Of a stretch of 28,642 bases of DNA, positions 1-6,285 are shown piece after piece. The position numbers and the translations under genes were made by a program. The stretch spans positions 1-28,642 of the forward strand of contig CAZPVT010000026.1 in assembly GCA_964590395.1 (NCBI GenBank), given 5' to 3'. How positions within the stretch are numbered: position 1 is the stretch's first letter; every line of letters begins with the position of its first letter. This DNA comes from JAOABP01 sp964590395. GTDB lineage: Bacteria > Hydrothermota > Tepidihabitantia > Tepidihabitantales > Tepidihabitantaceae. The notes under the pieces are model-generated. The model was not told where the DNA came from. It made no database searches and was given only the letters and a program-made list of their open reading frames with translations.

Positions 1-310
1 GCATCCCAACCAAACTGGCTGGGTAAGTGTCCGCTGTTCTACGGAACTGACTTACGATGAGAAACCAGTTAACGATTTACTCCTTGACTCCATCTATATT
101 TTGCCGGTTGGCATTGCGGGCGCATCGCCGTTGCCCATCGCGGCAAAATTGCCCACGGTTATGACCCTTGCCCAGTTCAATTCAAACCGCGCGCGGTTAG
201 GACGGTTTGAAATCTACGACGCAACCGGTCGGCAGATTGCACCTGAAAAAGTCAACAGCGGCATCTACTTTTTGAAAAACAAAGGAATTAAAAAGATTAT
301 ATTGAACTAA
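1..310 (+). CDS. C-terminal fragment of a secreted protein with type IX-like sorting domain (5' end outside window)
   Basis: The frame is open from base 2 to a TAA at 308-310, so this is the last ~102 codons of a gene that begins upstream. The end has the form of a type IX-like C-terminal sorting domain: FEIYDATGR, a short variable stretch, SGIYFL, then a lysine-rich tail KNKGIKKIILN. The same IYDATGR/VYDATGR strand occurs at the end of the C25 peptidase at 10584-14090. Such domains send proteins across the outer membrane and are cleaved or attached at the surface. The passenger's function cannot be read from what is present. The TTG at 101 is inside the gene and is not a start. Confidence 0.75.
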   Translation, partial: HPNQTGWVSVRCSTELTYDEKPVNDLLLDSIYILPVGIAGASPLPIAAKLPTVMTLAQFNSNRARLGRFEIYDATGRQIAPEKVNSGIYFLKNKGIKKIILN

Positions 311-384
311 CCCCTTTTTCTAACTTTTCTGTATTTATCAGACACCCCCACAAAACAGGGATTAAGAACGGTGGCGCAATTAGC

Positions 385-412
385 GTAGTTGCAGAGCAAA
401 CTCTGCGGCTAC
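385..412. repeat. Hairpin repeat A (12-bp stem, CAAA loop)
   Basis: GTAGTTGCAGAG (385-396) and CTCTGCGGCTAC (401-412) pair along 12 bp, two of them G-U, around a CAAA loop. It is followed by AAA. The core GCAGAG-CAAA-CTCTGC corresponds to the hairpin at 577-592, with a compensatory change in the stem. No T tract follows, so it is not a classical terminator. Confidence 0.7.
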
Positions 413-428
413 AAATTGATCAGAATGT

Positions 429-553
429 CCTGTCATTGCGGGTCAGTTTTTTCCCTGGTCATTCCGAGCCGGTTTGCCCGGCAAAGGAATCTCTTTGCAG
501 ATAACCGCAACTTACCCGCTTAAAGATTGCTTCGCCCTCGCAATGACAGGGTG
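429..553. repeat. Composite interspersed repeat, TGTCATTGCGAG...GAAGCAATCT type
   Basis: The left end CCTGTCATTGCGGG (429-442) is the inverse of the right end CCCTCGCAATGACAGG (535-550). Inside the left half, GTCATTCCGAGC and GGAATCTC (458-494) form a second unit. The right half read in reverse gives CATTGCGAGGGCGAAGCAATCT, the same motif seen at 20391-20434. I recognise this as a common intergenic repeat type found in many bacterial genomes, usually close to gene ends. Confidence 0.7.
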
Positions 554-576
554 GAACGGGCTGAAAGAAATCATAA

Positions 577-598
577 GCAGACCAAGGTCTGTAACTAC
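577..598. repeat. Hairpin repeat B (6-bp stem, CAAG loop)
   Basis: GCAGAC (577-582), loop CAAG, GTCTGT (587-592), then AACTACAAA. It aligns base for base with repeat A (GCAGAG-CAAA-CTCTGC, GGCTACAAA). The inner stem pair is switched from G-C to C-G on both arms, which suggests selection on the structure. Confidence 0.55.
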
Positions 599-655
599 AA
601 AGGAGCAACATAATTACTCGTTATTTTTAAAACCAAGGATTTTGAAACTCGCAGG

Positions 656-683
656 TTGAATTTAGCGGTTTCAGGGTTATAAT
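656..683 (+). promoter_or_regulatory. Sigma70-like promoter of the GT-C glycosyltransferase
   Basis: TTGAAT (656-661), a 16-bp spacer and a perfect TATAAT (678-683). Predicted transcription start is near 690, leaving a leader of about 48 nt. That leader contains CAGGAG at 725-730 as the ribosome binding site. Confidence 0.65.
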
Positions 684-773
684 TTAGTCATCGCGCGGAA
701 ATATCGTTCGCAGAAAGGTAGTCTCAGGAGAACAGAGCTGACGGTTACGCGGATAAGGCGCGTAAAACCGCTG

Positions 774-3074
774 GTGTTTGTATTCCTACGCCTTTTTAGC
801 GGTGCGATAGGCATCTTCCTGCTTTTTCTTGCCGGAGTTACCAATTATGCGGGTAAGGATTTTCTCTTCGCTGACCACTGGGTGCTTAATGGTCGCTCAA
901 CCGTTTTTTTTCGCCTGCCCGGTATGCCCGCGGAAGAGGCTTACTATCTGCCATTGTCCTGGGTAGTTTTAGGGGTTTGCGCCCTGTTTTTGCTCGTCGG
1001 AATGTTTTTTGACCGTTTTCGCCGGGCAGTTATCGCCCCTTTTCATTCAAGAAGAACCGCAATTCCCTTTTTGCTGGTGCTGGCTTTTGTGTTATTTTCT
1101 CTTTACCCCTGGAATTTTGTCACCGCCAAACAGCATGAGACCGGTGCCCAGCATCTGCTTTATATGTCACTTGCCTGTGGCGGTTTTGTTCTGCTCTTGT
1201 TTGCCCTTTATCCGGTTCTGCGGTTTGTTGATAAGCCCGCCAGCCGGATTTTTGATTATCTGATGAATATCTCCACCCGCCGGTTTCTTTTGCTGTTCGC
1301 TCTCGGGTTTTTTGTGTTGACAAACCTGATTTCCTATTTTGTGTTTGAGCATATTCCCCATATTCAGGACTCAATCTCGCAACTTTTTCAGGCACGCATC
1401 TTTGCCAGTGGTAAAATTCATCTGCCTTCGCCCCGTTTTCCGGACTTTTTTGACTATACCCACATCATCAACAACGGGAAGTGGTATTCCCAGTATTCCT
1501 GGCTCCACTCGTTCCTATTGATGCTGTTGGTTTTTTTGAAAGCACCCTGGCTTTTAAATCCGCTGTGCGGAACTCTGACCCTGCCGGTGGTCTATTTTCT
1601 GGCAAAGGAACTTTACGATGAGAAAACCGCCCGTATCAGCACACTCGTTGCCGCTGGCTCGCCTTTTATCTTTAATATGTCTTCAGAATATATGAATCAC
1701 GCCTCGGCTCTGCTTTTTGCCAGTCTGTTTCTTCTGTTCTTTTTCCGCACAGTCCGTGATGGGTCACAGCTGATTAATCCGGTGCTTGCCGGTGTTTTTA
1801 TCGGTCTGGTTGCCAACATCCGCCCTTATACCGCACTGGCAGTCGCGACACCGTTTGCGATCTACTGTCTGGTTCTTTCCTTTCGCTCACCCAAAAGGTA
1901 TCTGCTCAGGTTTTTATTGCTTTTGCTGTTTACTCTCGCTGTTACCAGTCTGGTGTTTGTTTACAATTATTTTGCCAATGGCAACCCGTGGCTTTTTGGT
2001 TATGTAGTCAAGTGGGGCCCGGGGCATGAGGTTGGTTTTGGCCATTCCGGCTGGGGTCCACCGCATACACCTTATCAGGGGCTGTTAAATATGGGCAATA
2101 ACCTTAATCTGCTGAATAAGTATCTACTGGAATGGCCCATTCCCGCACTGGTTATCATCCTTGTCCCTTTTGCTCTGGGCACCAGAAACCGTAATGACTG
2201 GCTGTTGTTTTTGTGTTTTCTTGCCCTGACCGTTGCCTATTTCTTTTACTGGTTTCACAATCTCTGTTTTGGTCCCAGGTTTCTTTACGAATCATCTACT
2301 GCACTGGTCATTCTTACCGCGCGGGGGCTTTTGCTTTTGCCTGAACTGACAAAACGGCTTCTGAAGTTACCTCCTTTCCAACCCGGCTTTTTTGCCCGCA
2401 CCTTTTTTTTAATTCTGTTATTTTTGTTTTCGGTCGCCCTGGTACCGCTCTGGCAGGGTTATCACACCTATGGCAGTGTCAGCGGAACTGTCCACCGGAA
2501 TGTCAGAAAGGCTAAACTTGACAACGCTTTAGTATTTTGTGCCAACCTTGGCAATGGTTTTTCTTACAATCAACTCAATCTGGACGGTCCGGTTGTTTAC
2601 TGTAAAGACTGGGGTATCTTTAATCCCGCACTCACCCTTGCCTATCCAGATCGAAGGTATTATTATGCGAATGAAGATACCTTGATTGAACTGACGGGGC
2701 TGAAATACGAAAACTCGCTTTTACAGCAGACCATAGTTGCCCTGTGCGCCCCGCTTAAAGACAGTGCGCTGGTTGCCAAGTACCGGACGATTATCATCCC
2801 GTTTCGTGATCTGCCTTTGCCTGTAGATACCAGTTATTTTGCAGATAAAATCACCGACTATCGCACAGTCTCCCGGGAAATCTTTCAGCAACGTAGCACG
2901 CTTAACAATTACACCCCGGCGCTGGCGCTGTGGCTTTTTAATGACAAGCGGGAGCATTTAGGAATATTTTCCCTGATGGATGAGCCCGAACACTTCATTG
3001 CCAGCGGGCTGAAGTTTACCCTGAAAATGGTAACCGAGAATAATCACGGCGCAATCTACGACATCCGAGAATAA
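774..3074 (+). CDS. GT-C superfamily membrane glycosyltransferase (PMT/ArnT-like)
   Basis: A 766-residue polytopic membrane protein. About a dozen hydrophobic segments cover residues 1-560 and a soluble tail follows. After an early membrane segment comes HIPHIQDSISQLFQAR. An acidic residue of this kind in the first large extracytoplasmic loop is the usual catalytic site of GT-C enzymes that use lipid-phosphate sugars. Further on are FNMSSEYMNHA and a conserved NIRPYT stretch, as in PMT-like families. It probably moves a sugar from a polyprenyl-phosphate carrier to a protein or glycan outside the membrane; the acceptor is unknown. The GTG at 774 has no ribosome binding site. The frame is open upstream, and a CTG at 738 sits 7 nt after CAGGAG, adding MTVTRIRRVKPL, a basic lead-in typical before a first membrane helix. 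The true start may therefore be 738. Confidence 0.8.
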   Translation: MFVFLRLFSGAIGIFLLFLAGVTNYAGKDFLFADHWVLNGRSTVFFRLPGMPAEEAYYLPLSWVVLGVCALFLLVGMFFDRFRRAVIAPFHSRRTAIPFLLVLAFVLFSLYPWNFVTAKQHETGAQHLLYMSLACGGFVLLLFALYPVLRFVDKPASRIFDYLMNISTRRFLLLFALGFFVLTNLISYFVFEHIPHIQDSISQLFQARIFASGKIHLPSPRFPDFFDYTHIINNGKWYSQYSWLHSFLLMLLVFLKAPWLLNPLCGTLTLPVVYFLAKELYDEKTARISTLVAAGSPFIFNMSSEYMNHASALLFASLFLLFFFRTVRDGSQLINPVLAGVFIGLVANIRPYTALAVATPFAIYCLVLSFRSPKRYLLRFLLLLLFTLAVTSLVFVYNYFANGNPWLFGYVVKWGPGHEVGFGHSGWGPPHTPYQGLLNMGNNLNLLNKYLLEWPIPALVIILVPFALGTRNRNDWLLFLCFLALTVAYFFYWFHNLCFGPRFLYESSTALVILTARGLLLLPELTKRLLKLPPFQPGFFARTFFLILLFLFSVALVPLWQGYHTYGSVSGTVHRNVRKAKLDNALVFCANLGNGFSYNQLNLDGPVVYCKDWGIFNPALTLAYPDRRYYYANEDTLIELTGLKYENSLLQQTIVALCAPLKDSALVAKYRTIIIPFRDLPLPVDTSYFADKITDYRTVSREIFQQRSTLNNYTPALALWLFNDKREHLGIFSLMDEPEHFIASGLKFTLKMVTENNHGAIYDIRE

Positions 3075-3140
3075 AATCTTATTCGCTCCACTCGCAGGTT
3101 GATTTTAGCCACCCGTACCGACCATAGCCATAATATGCGC

Positions 3141-3154
3141 CGGACCGAGGTCCG
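3141..3154. repeat. Hairpin repeat C (5-bp stem, CGAG loop)
   Basis: CGGAC (3141-3145), loop CGAG, GTCCG (3150-3154), followed by CTCCTGTTACG. It looks like a diverged relative of hairpins A and B: four-base C-R-A-R loop, stem ending in GAC/GTC, C-rich 3' flank ending in TAC/TTAC. It lies in the gap between the two convergent genes and has no T tract. Confidence 0.4.
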
Positions 3155-3194
3155 CTCCTGTTACGCGGACCCCCATCTGGGACATCTGTTTAAA

Positions 3195-4586
3195 TCAGGA
3201 GATTCTGCCGAGTATCAGATAGGCGAAGCCTAAATAGATTGCGGTCCCTAATATATCTGCCAACGTGGTGATCAGTGGTGTGCTGGCGGTTGCCGGGTCC
3301 CGCCTGAGTTTGGTAAATATGAAAGGCAGGCTAATACCTATCGCACTGCCGACGATAACATTCACCACCATTGCCAGCACCACCACCGGCGCAACTTTGA
3401 TACCACCGCGGATAAAACCCATAATGGAGATACCCAGCCCCATTGTCAAACCCAGGGCTGTTGAGATCAACAACTCTTTGCCGAGTAGATATAGCCAGTC
3501 TTTTATCTTCACCGTCCCGACCGCCAGCGCACGGATGACCAGTGTGGCAGATTGCGAACCCGCATTGCCCGCGGTGTCCACCAGCACCGGCAGAAATGTA
3601 ACAAGCACCACATACTTTGCCAGCAGTTCAGAAAAACCGTGAATGATACCACCGGTGATCAGGTCCATAATCAGTAACGTCAGAAGCCAGACCACCCGGC
3701 TGCGATACAAAAGCCTTAGTGGCACCTCGCGCAGTTTGGTGATGAAGGTCAGGTCAATCTTGCCCGGATGAATACCGGAGATCTTGGTGATGTCCTCGGT
3801 TTGCTCGTCGCGCAGGACATCCAGGATGTCATCAATGGTCGCAATCCCTAACAGCACCCCTTCGTTGTTGACCACCGGTAGTGCCAGCAGGTCATACCGC
3901 TGCATAATCCTTGCCGCCTCCTCCTGGTCAACCGTTGCTTCAACCGAGATTACCGTATTGTCCATCAGTGATTCAACCTTTTCCTCTGGCGCGGCAAGGA
4001 TCACTCTCCGGAGCGGAATGTCATCAAGTAATCGGTTTTTTTCATCTACCACATAAACGGTGTTAATCGTCTCTGCATCCACGCCATTTTTCCGGATATG
4101 CTCAAGCGCCTGCTTTACCGTCCAGTGGGAAAAGACCGCTACATAGTCCGGAGTCAACAGCCGGCCCACGCTATTCTCCGGAAAGCCGAGGCTCAGCAGG
4201 GTTTCGCGCCGGTCCTCAGGCGAAAGGAGATTCAGCGCCCGCTGGATCAGTTCGGGTGGCAGGTCTTCAAAAAGTTCGGTGCGGTCATCCGGTGCCAGTT
4301 CTGACATCAGGCTCTTAACCTGTTCATCGGTGAGATTCTTGATCAGGGTCAACTGGGTGTCCGGGTCAAATTCGGCAAAAACTTCGGACTGCAGATGCCG
4401 GGGTAGTAACCGGAACAGAATCACCACATCCGGGTCCTTTAAACTGGCAATCAGGTCTGCGATATCCGGCGCGGGCCAGAGAGAAAGCACATCCTTAAGT
4501 GCATGCCAGTTTTTCTCTCTGATCAATTCGATGATCTCAGGCTCCAGCAGATACCTCAGGATATTGATCCGCTTGCGAAATGGCAT
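3195..4586 (-). CDS. mgtE: Magnesium transporter MgtE
   Basis: 463 residues from the ATG at 4586, the usual MgtE length. Order: an N-terminal helical superhelix domain rich in LLPRHLQSEVF and LAPDDRTELFEDLPPE repeats (about 20-130), a CBS pair (about 130-265, with VVDEKNRLL and LPVVNNEGVLLGI), a connecting helix, then five membrane helices. The channel region shows VDTAGNAGSQSATL and TLADILGTAIYLG, whose Asp corresponds to the selectivity site of MgtE channels. It carries Mg2+ into the cytoplasm and is gated by Mg2+ binding to the N/CBS domains. An in-frame upstream start at 4634 is possible, but it would lie upstream of the promoter -35 box at 4617-4622, so 4586 is preferred. The gene is divergent from the cytochrome-like gene at 4675. 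Confidence 0.95.
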   Translation of the reverse strand: MPFRKRINILRYLLEPEIIELIREKNWHALKDVLSLWPAPDIADLIASLKDPDVVILFRLLPRHLQSEVFAEFDPDTQLTLIKNLTDEQVKSLMSELAPDDRTELFEDLPPELIQRALNLLSPEDRRETLLSLGFPENSVGRLLTPDYVAVFSHWTVKQALEHIRKNGVDAETINTVYVVDEKNRLLDDIPLRRVILAAPEEKVESLMDNTVISVEATVDQEEAARIMQRYDLLALPVVNNEGVLLGIATIDDILDVLRDEQTEDITKISGIHPGKIDLTFITKLREVPLRLLYRSRVVWLLTLLIMDLITGGIIHGFSELLAKYVVLVTFLPVLVDTAGNAGSQSATLVIRALAVGTVKIKDWLYLLGKELLISTALGLTMGLGISIMGFIRGGIKVAPVVVLAMVVNVIVGSAIGISLPFIFTKLRRDPATASTPLITTLADILGTAIYLGFAYLILGRIS

Positions 4587-4593
4587 AGTTGCT

Positions 4594-4622
4594 ATTTTAT
4601 ACCGGCAATCGCGGTTTGGCAA
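4594..4622 (-). promoter_or_regulatory. mgtE promoter, predicted leaderless transcript
   Basis: On the minus strand: TTGCCA (4622-4617), 17-bp spacer, TAAAAT (4599-4594), then 7 nt to the ATG at 4586. No Shine-Dalgarno site fits between. Transcription should start at or within a base or two of the start codon. Confidence 0.65.
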
Positions 4623-4639
4623 GTTTAACCGCAATTTCC

Positions 4640-4668
4640 TTGACAGTGGTCAGTTTTTAAGGCAAAAT
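4640..4668 (+). promoter_or_regulatory. Promoter of the cytochrome-like gene, predicted leaderless
   Basis: TTGACA (4640-4645), 17-bp spacer, CAAAAT (4663-4668), then 6 nt to the GTG at 4675. It lies back-to-back with the mgtE promoter; the two -35 boxes are 17 bp apart. Confidence 0.65.
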
Positions 4669-4674
4669 TACCTA

Positions 4675-5118
4675 GTGAAGCGTTATCTGTTGACGCTATT
4701 TGCCACACTGTTTTCCTTTTTCTGTCCAAGAAAAACCCAGAAACCACCTATCCCGATTGAAGCGGAAACATCCGCAACCAGCCGGGTCAGCTATCAGGAG
4801 AGCCTGCCAAAACCGGTTGTTAAACAGCCGGGTGATGTAACTCTGGTCTCGTTCCAGCGCGATGTCCTGCCGATACTTAAAGAACTTGCCGGTGACTGCC
4901 ATACCGCTGATAATATGGCGGGCAACTATGCGCTGGACTCTTATGAGGCGGTGATGGCACCGGGCACGGACTCAGTGCCGAATGTCATTCCCGGGAACCC
5001 GGAGAAGAGCCTGTTTTATCAGTATCTGTTAAAAGGACACCCTTTTGGCAAAAAACCGGATTCTGCAAAATTGATGACCATCCGCACCTGGATTCTCCAG
5101 GGTGCGAAGAATAACTAA
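4675..5118 (+). CDS. Exported cytochrome-c-like protein with a single-cysteine AxxCH motif
   Basis: 147 residues from GTG 4675, which follows directly on a promoter. Residues 1-17 (MKRYLLTLFATLFSFFC) are a signal peptide or anchor. Residues ~60-147 follow the pattern of the planctomycete-type cytochrome c domain: FQRDVLPILKEL, a CH motif, YALDSYEAVMAPG, VIPGNPEKSLFYQYL, TIRTWILQGAKNN. In that family the haem site is CxxCH with a distal Met in an MP motif. Here it reads AGDCH (Ala72, Cys75, His76), and the region before TIRTWI has no MP. It may bind haem through one thioether, or it may have lost haem and kept only the fold. The frame is open back to 4279, but that part is antisense to mgtE. 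It is followed 13 nt later by the OsmC gene. Confidence 0.65.
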   Translation: MKRYLLTLFATLFSFFCPRKTQKPPIPIEAETSATSRVSYQESLPKPVVKQPGDVTLVSFQRDVLPILKELAGDCHTADNMAGNYALDSYEAVMAPGTDSVPNVIPGNPEKSLFYQYLLKGHPFGKKPDSAKLMTIRTWILQGAKNN

Positions 5119-5131
5119 CTGGAGGTAGCAA

Positions 5132-5572
5132 ATGACATTACAGGCAAGCGTCCGCTGGACTGAAAATACGCAGTTCGTTGGCGTCAGCGGGACAAACCAC
5201 TCAGTGGTAATGGATACTGATGCAGAACACGGCGGCGATAACATCGGCGCCAAACCAATGGAACTGCTCTTGATCGCGCTTGCCGGTTGTACCGGTATGG
5301 ATGTGGTCTCAATTTTGAAAAAGATGCGGGTTGAGTTTGCCGGCTTGGAGATAAAAGTCCGGGGCGAAAGAAGGGAGGAGCACCCGCGGATATTTACCAG
5401 GATAGATCTGGAATACATCATCTACGGCACCAGAATTGACGAAAATGCGGTCAAAAGGGCGGTTGATTTATCAATGGAAAAATACTGCTCGGTCACCGGA
5501 ATGATAAAAAATACCTGCCCGGTAAACTACACCTATCGGATACGGAAAGAAAGGGAAGTGTCCAATGCTTGA
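5132..5572 (+). CDS. OsmC/Ohr family peroxiredoxin
   Basis: 146 residues, the normal length for the family. The two redox cysteines are present: Cys53 in LAGCTGMD and Cys119 in MEKYCSVTG. The family signature IGAKPMELLLIALAGC precedes the first. These enzymes reduce organic hydroperoxides in the cytoplasm using thiols. The start is fixed by GGAGG at 5121-5125, 6 nt before ATG. Together with the secreted cytochrome-like gene 13 nt upstream it forms a small operon that may be redox-related. Its last codons overlap the promoter of the next gene. The subtype (OsmC, Ohr or YhfA-like) cannot be decided by eye. Confidence 0.9.
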   Translation: MTLQASVRWTENTQFVGVSGTNHSVVMDTDAEHGGDNIGAKPMELLLIALAGCTGMDVVSILKKMRVEFAGLEIKVRGERREEHPRIFTRIDLEYIIYGTRIDENAVKRAVDLSMEKYCSVTGMIKNTCPVNYTYRIRKEREVSNA

Positions 5573-5596
5573 CATAAGATTTTTAAAGAATAGAAT
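5569..5596 (+). promoter_or_regulatory. Promoter of the lipoprotein gene
   Basis: TTGACA (5569-5574), 16-bp spacer, TAGAAT (5591-5596), followed by an AT-rich stretch and AGGAGG at 5611-5616. The -35 box overlaps the stop codon of the OsmC gene. This transcript has a short leader with an SD site, unlike most in the window. Confidence 0.6.
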
Positions 5597-5621
5597 ATAT
5601 ATAAACAAAAAGGAGGATGTC

Positions 5622-6230
5622 TTGCGTAGAGGTATTTTTGTCCTTGGCCTTATGGTTTTAAGCCTCGGGCTGCTTGTCTCATGCAGTCGCGAGAATGCTT
5701 TGCGGATTGTATCGGTCAATAACGACAGAACGGTCTATGCCGATTTAGCCGACTTCGGTATCTATCGTGACCCCACTGACCCTGACGCTGATCCCGTCTT
5801 TGTTGTTGTAACCCCGGATGATACTGTGCGAATAGAACTTAGTTACACCGAGATCGGCGCCGGGTTGCCCACCTGGCGTCCCTATGTTGCCAAGATCACC
5901 AAGGCAACTGTTACCTTTACCGGTGTTTCCGGGGGCGAACCAGTGAATCTGCCTCGGGTTGAATCCAAAGTCAATATCTCGGTAGTCAGTGACCCAAGCG
6001 GTAAAAAAACAACTACCGGTTATATCCCACTGATCCCCGCGCCCTGGAAAGTGGAGAATTTTGGTTCACCTACAGATGACCCGACCGAAGTCGATATAGA
6101 AGCGGAACTCACCGCCAAGATCAAACTTGAAGGTGTTGACGAATCATCCGGACAAACCTTTACCGCTGAAGCATCAATACCGGTCTATGTCGGCAACTTC
6201 TATGATGACGCGACACGGCTCGGTAGATAG
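5622..6230 (+). CDS. Putative lipoprotein
   Basis: 202 residues starting at TTG 5622, 5 nt after AGGAGG. The N-terminus MRRGIFVLGLMVLSLGLLVSC is a type II signal peptide with lipobox LVSC, so the mature protein should be lipidated on Cys21. The rest is rich in beta-strand and Thr/Val/Asp. The segment DPTDPDADPVFVVVTPDDTVRI and the alternating pattern suggest an immunoglobulin-like beta sandwich. I do not recognise a family. An in-frame ATG at 5565 lies upstream of the promoter -10 and would mask the signal peptide. It is 55 nt upstream of the OmpA-family gene and may be a partner in the outer membrane. Confidence 0.7.
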   Translation: MRRGIFVLGLMVLSLGLLVSCSRENALRIVSVNNDRTVYADLADFGIYRDPTDPDADPVFVVVTPDDTVRIELSYTEIGAGLPTWRPYVAKITKATVTFTGVSGGEPVNLPRVESKVNISVVSDPSGKKTTTGYIPLIPAPWKVENFGSPTDDPTEVDIEAELTAKIKLEGVDESSGQTFTAEASIPVYVGNFYDDATRLGR

Positions 6231-6241
6231 GGGAACGAAAG

Positions 6242-6270
6242 TTAAAAAAGATTTAACACCTTGCTATCTT
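6242..6270 (+). promoter_or_regulatory. Possible extended -10 promoter before the OmpA-family gene
   Basis: TGC-TATCTT (6262-6270) is an extended -10. A weak TTAAAA (6242-6247) lies 17 bp upstream of the hexamer. An A7G7 tract (6271-6284) and the GTG start follow. The gene could equally be transcribed only from the lipoprotein promoter. Confidence 0.35.
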
Positions 6271-6285
6271 AAAAAAAGGGGGGGT

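Larger units (their letters stand above)
311..737. other. Intergenic region with hairpin repeats and a promoter, no convincing gene
   Basis: 427 bases lie between two plus-strand genes. The first half carries a 12-bp hairpin (385-412) and a composite inverted repeat (429-553). A second small hairpin is at 577-598. The last third holds a sigma70-like promoter and a Shine-Dalgarno site for the next gene. The only open frame (474-659, 61 codons) runs through the repeats, has no ribosome binding site and resembles no protein I know. Confidence 0.7.

Noticed and set aside
385..598. Hairpins considered as a CRISPR array or transcription terminators
   Set aside because: Spacing is irregular and there are only two nearby units with unlike sequences; no T tract follows the stems.
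474..659. 61-codon open frame upstream of the GT-C gene
   Set aside because: It runs through the interspersed repeats, has no ribosome binding site and no recognisable protein features, and its promoter-side end overlaps the -35 box of the next gene.
4279..4674. N-terminal extension of the cytochrome-like frame
   Set aside because: It is antisense to mgtE, and a promoter with a -10 box at 4663-4668 places the start at GTG 4675, which gives a proper signal peptide.
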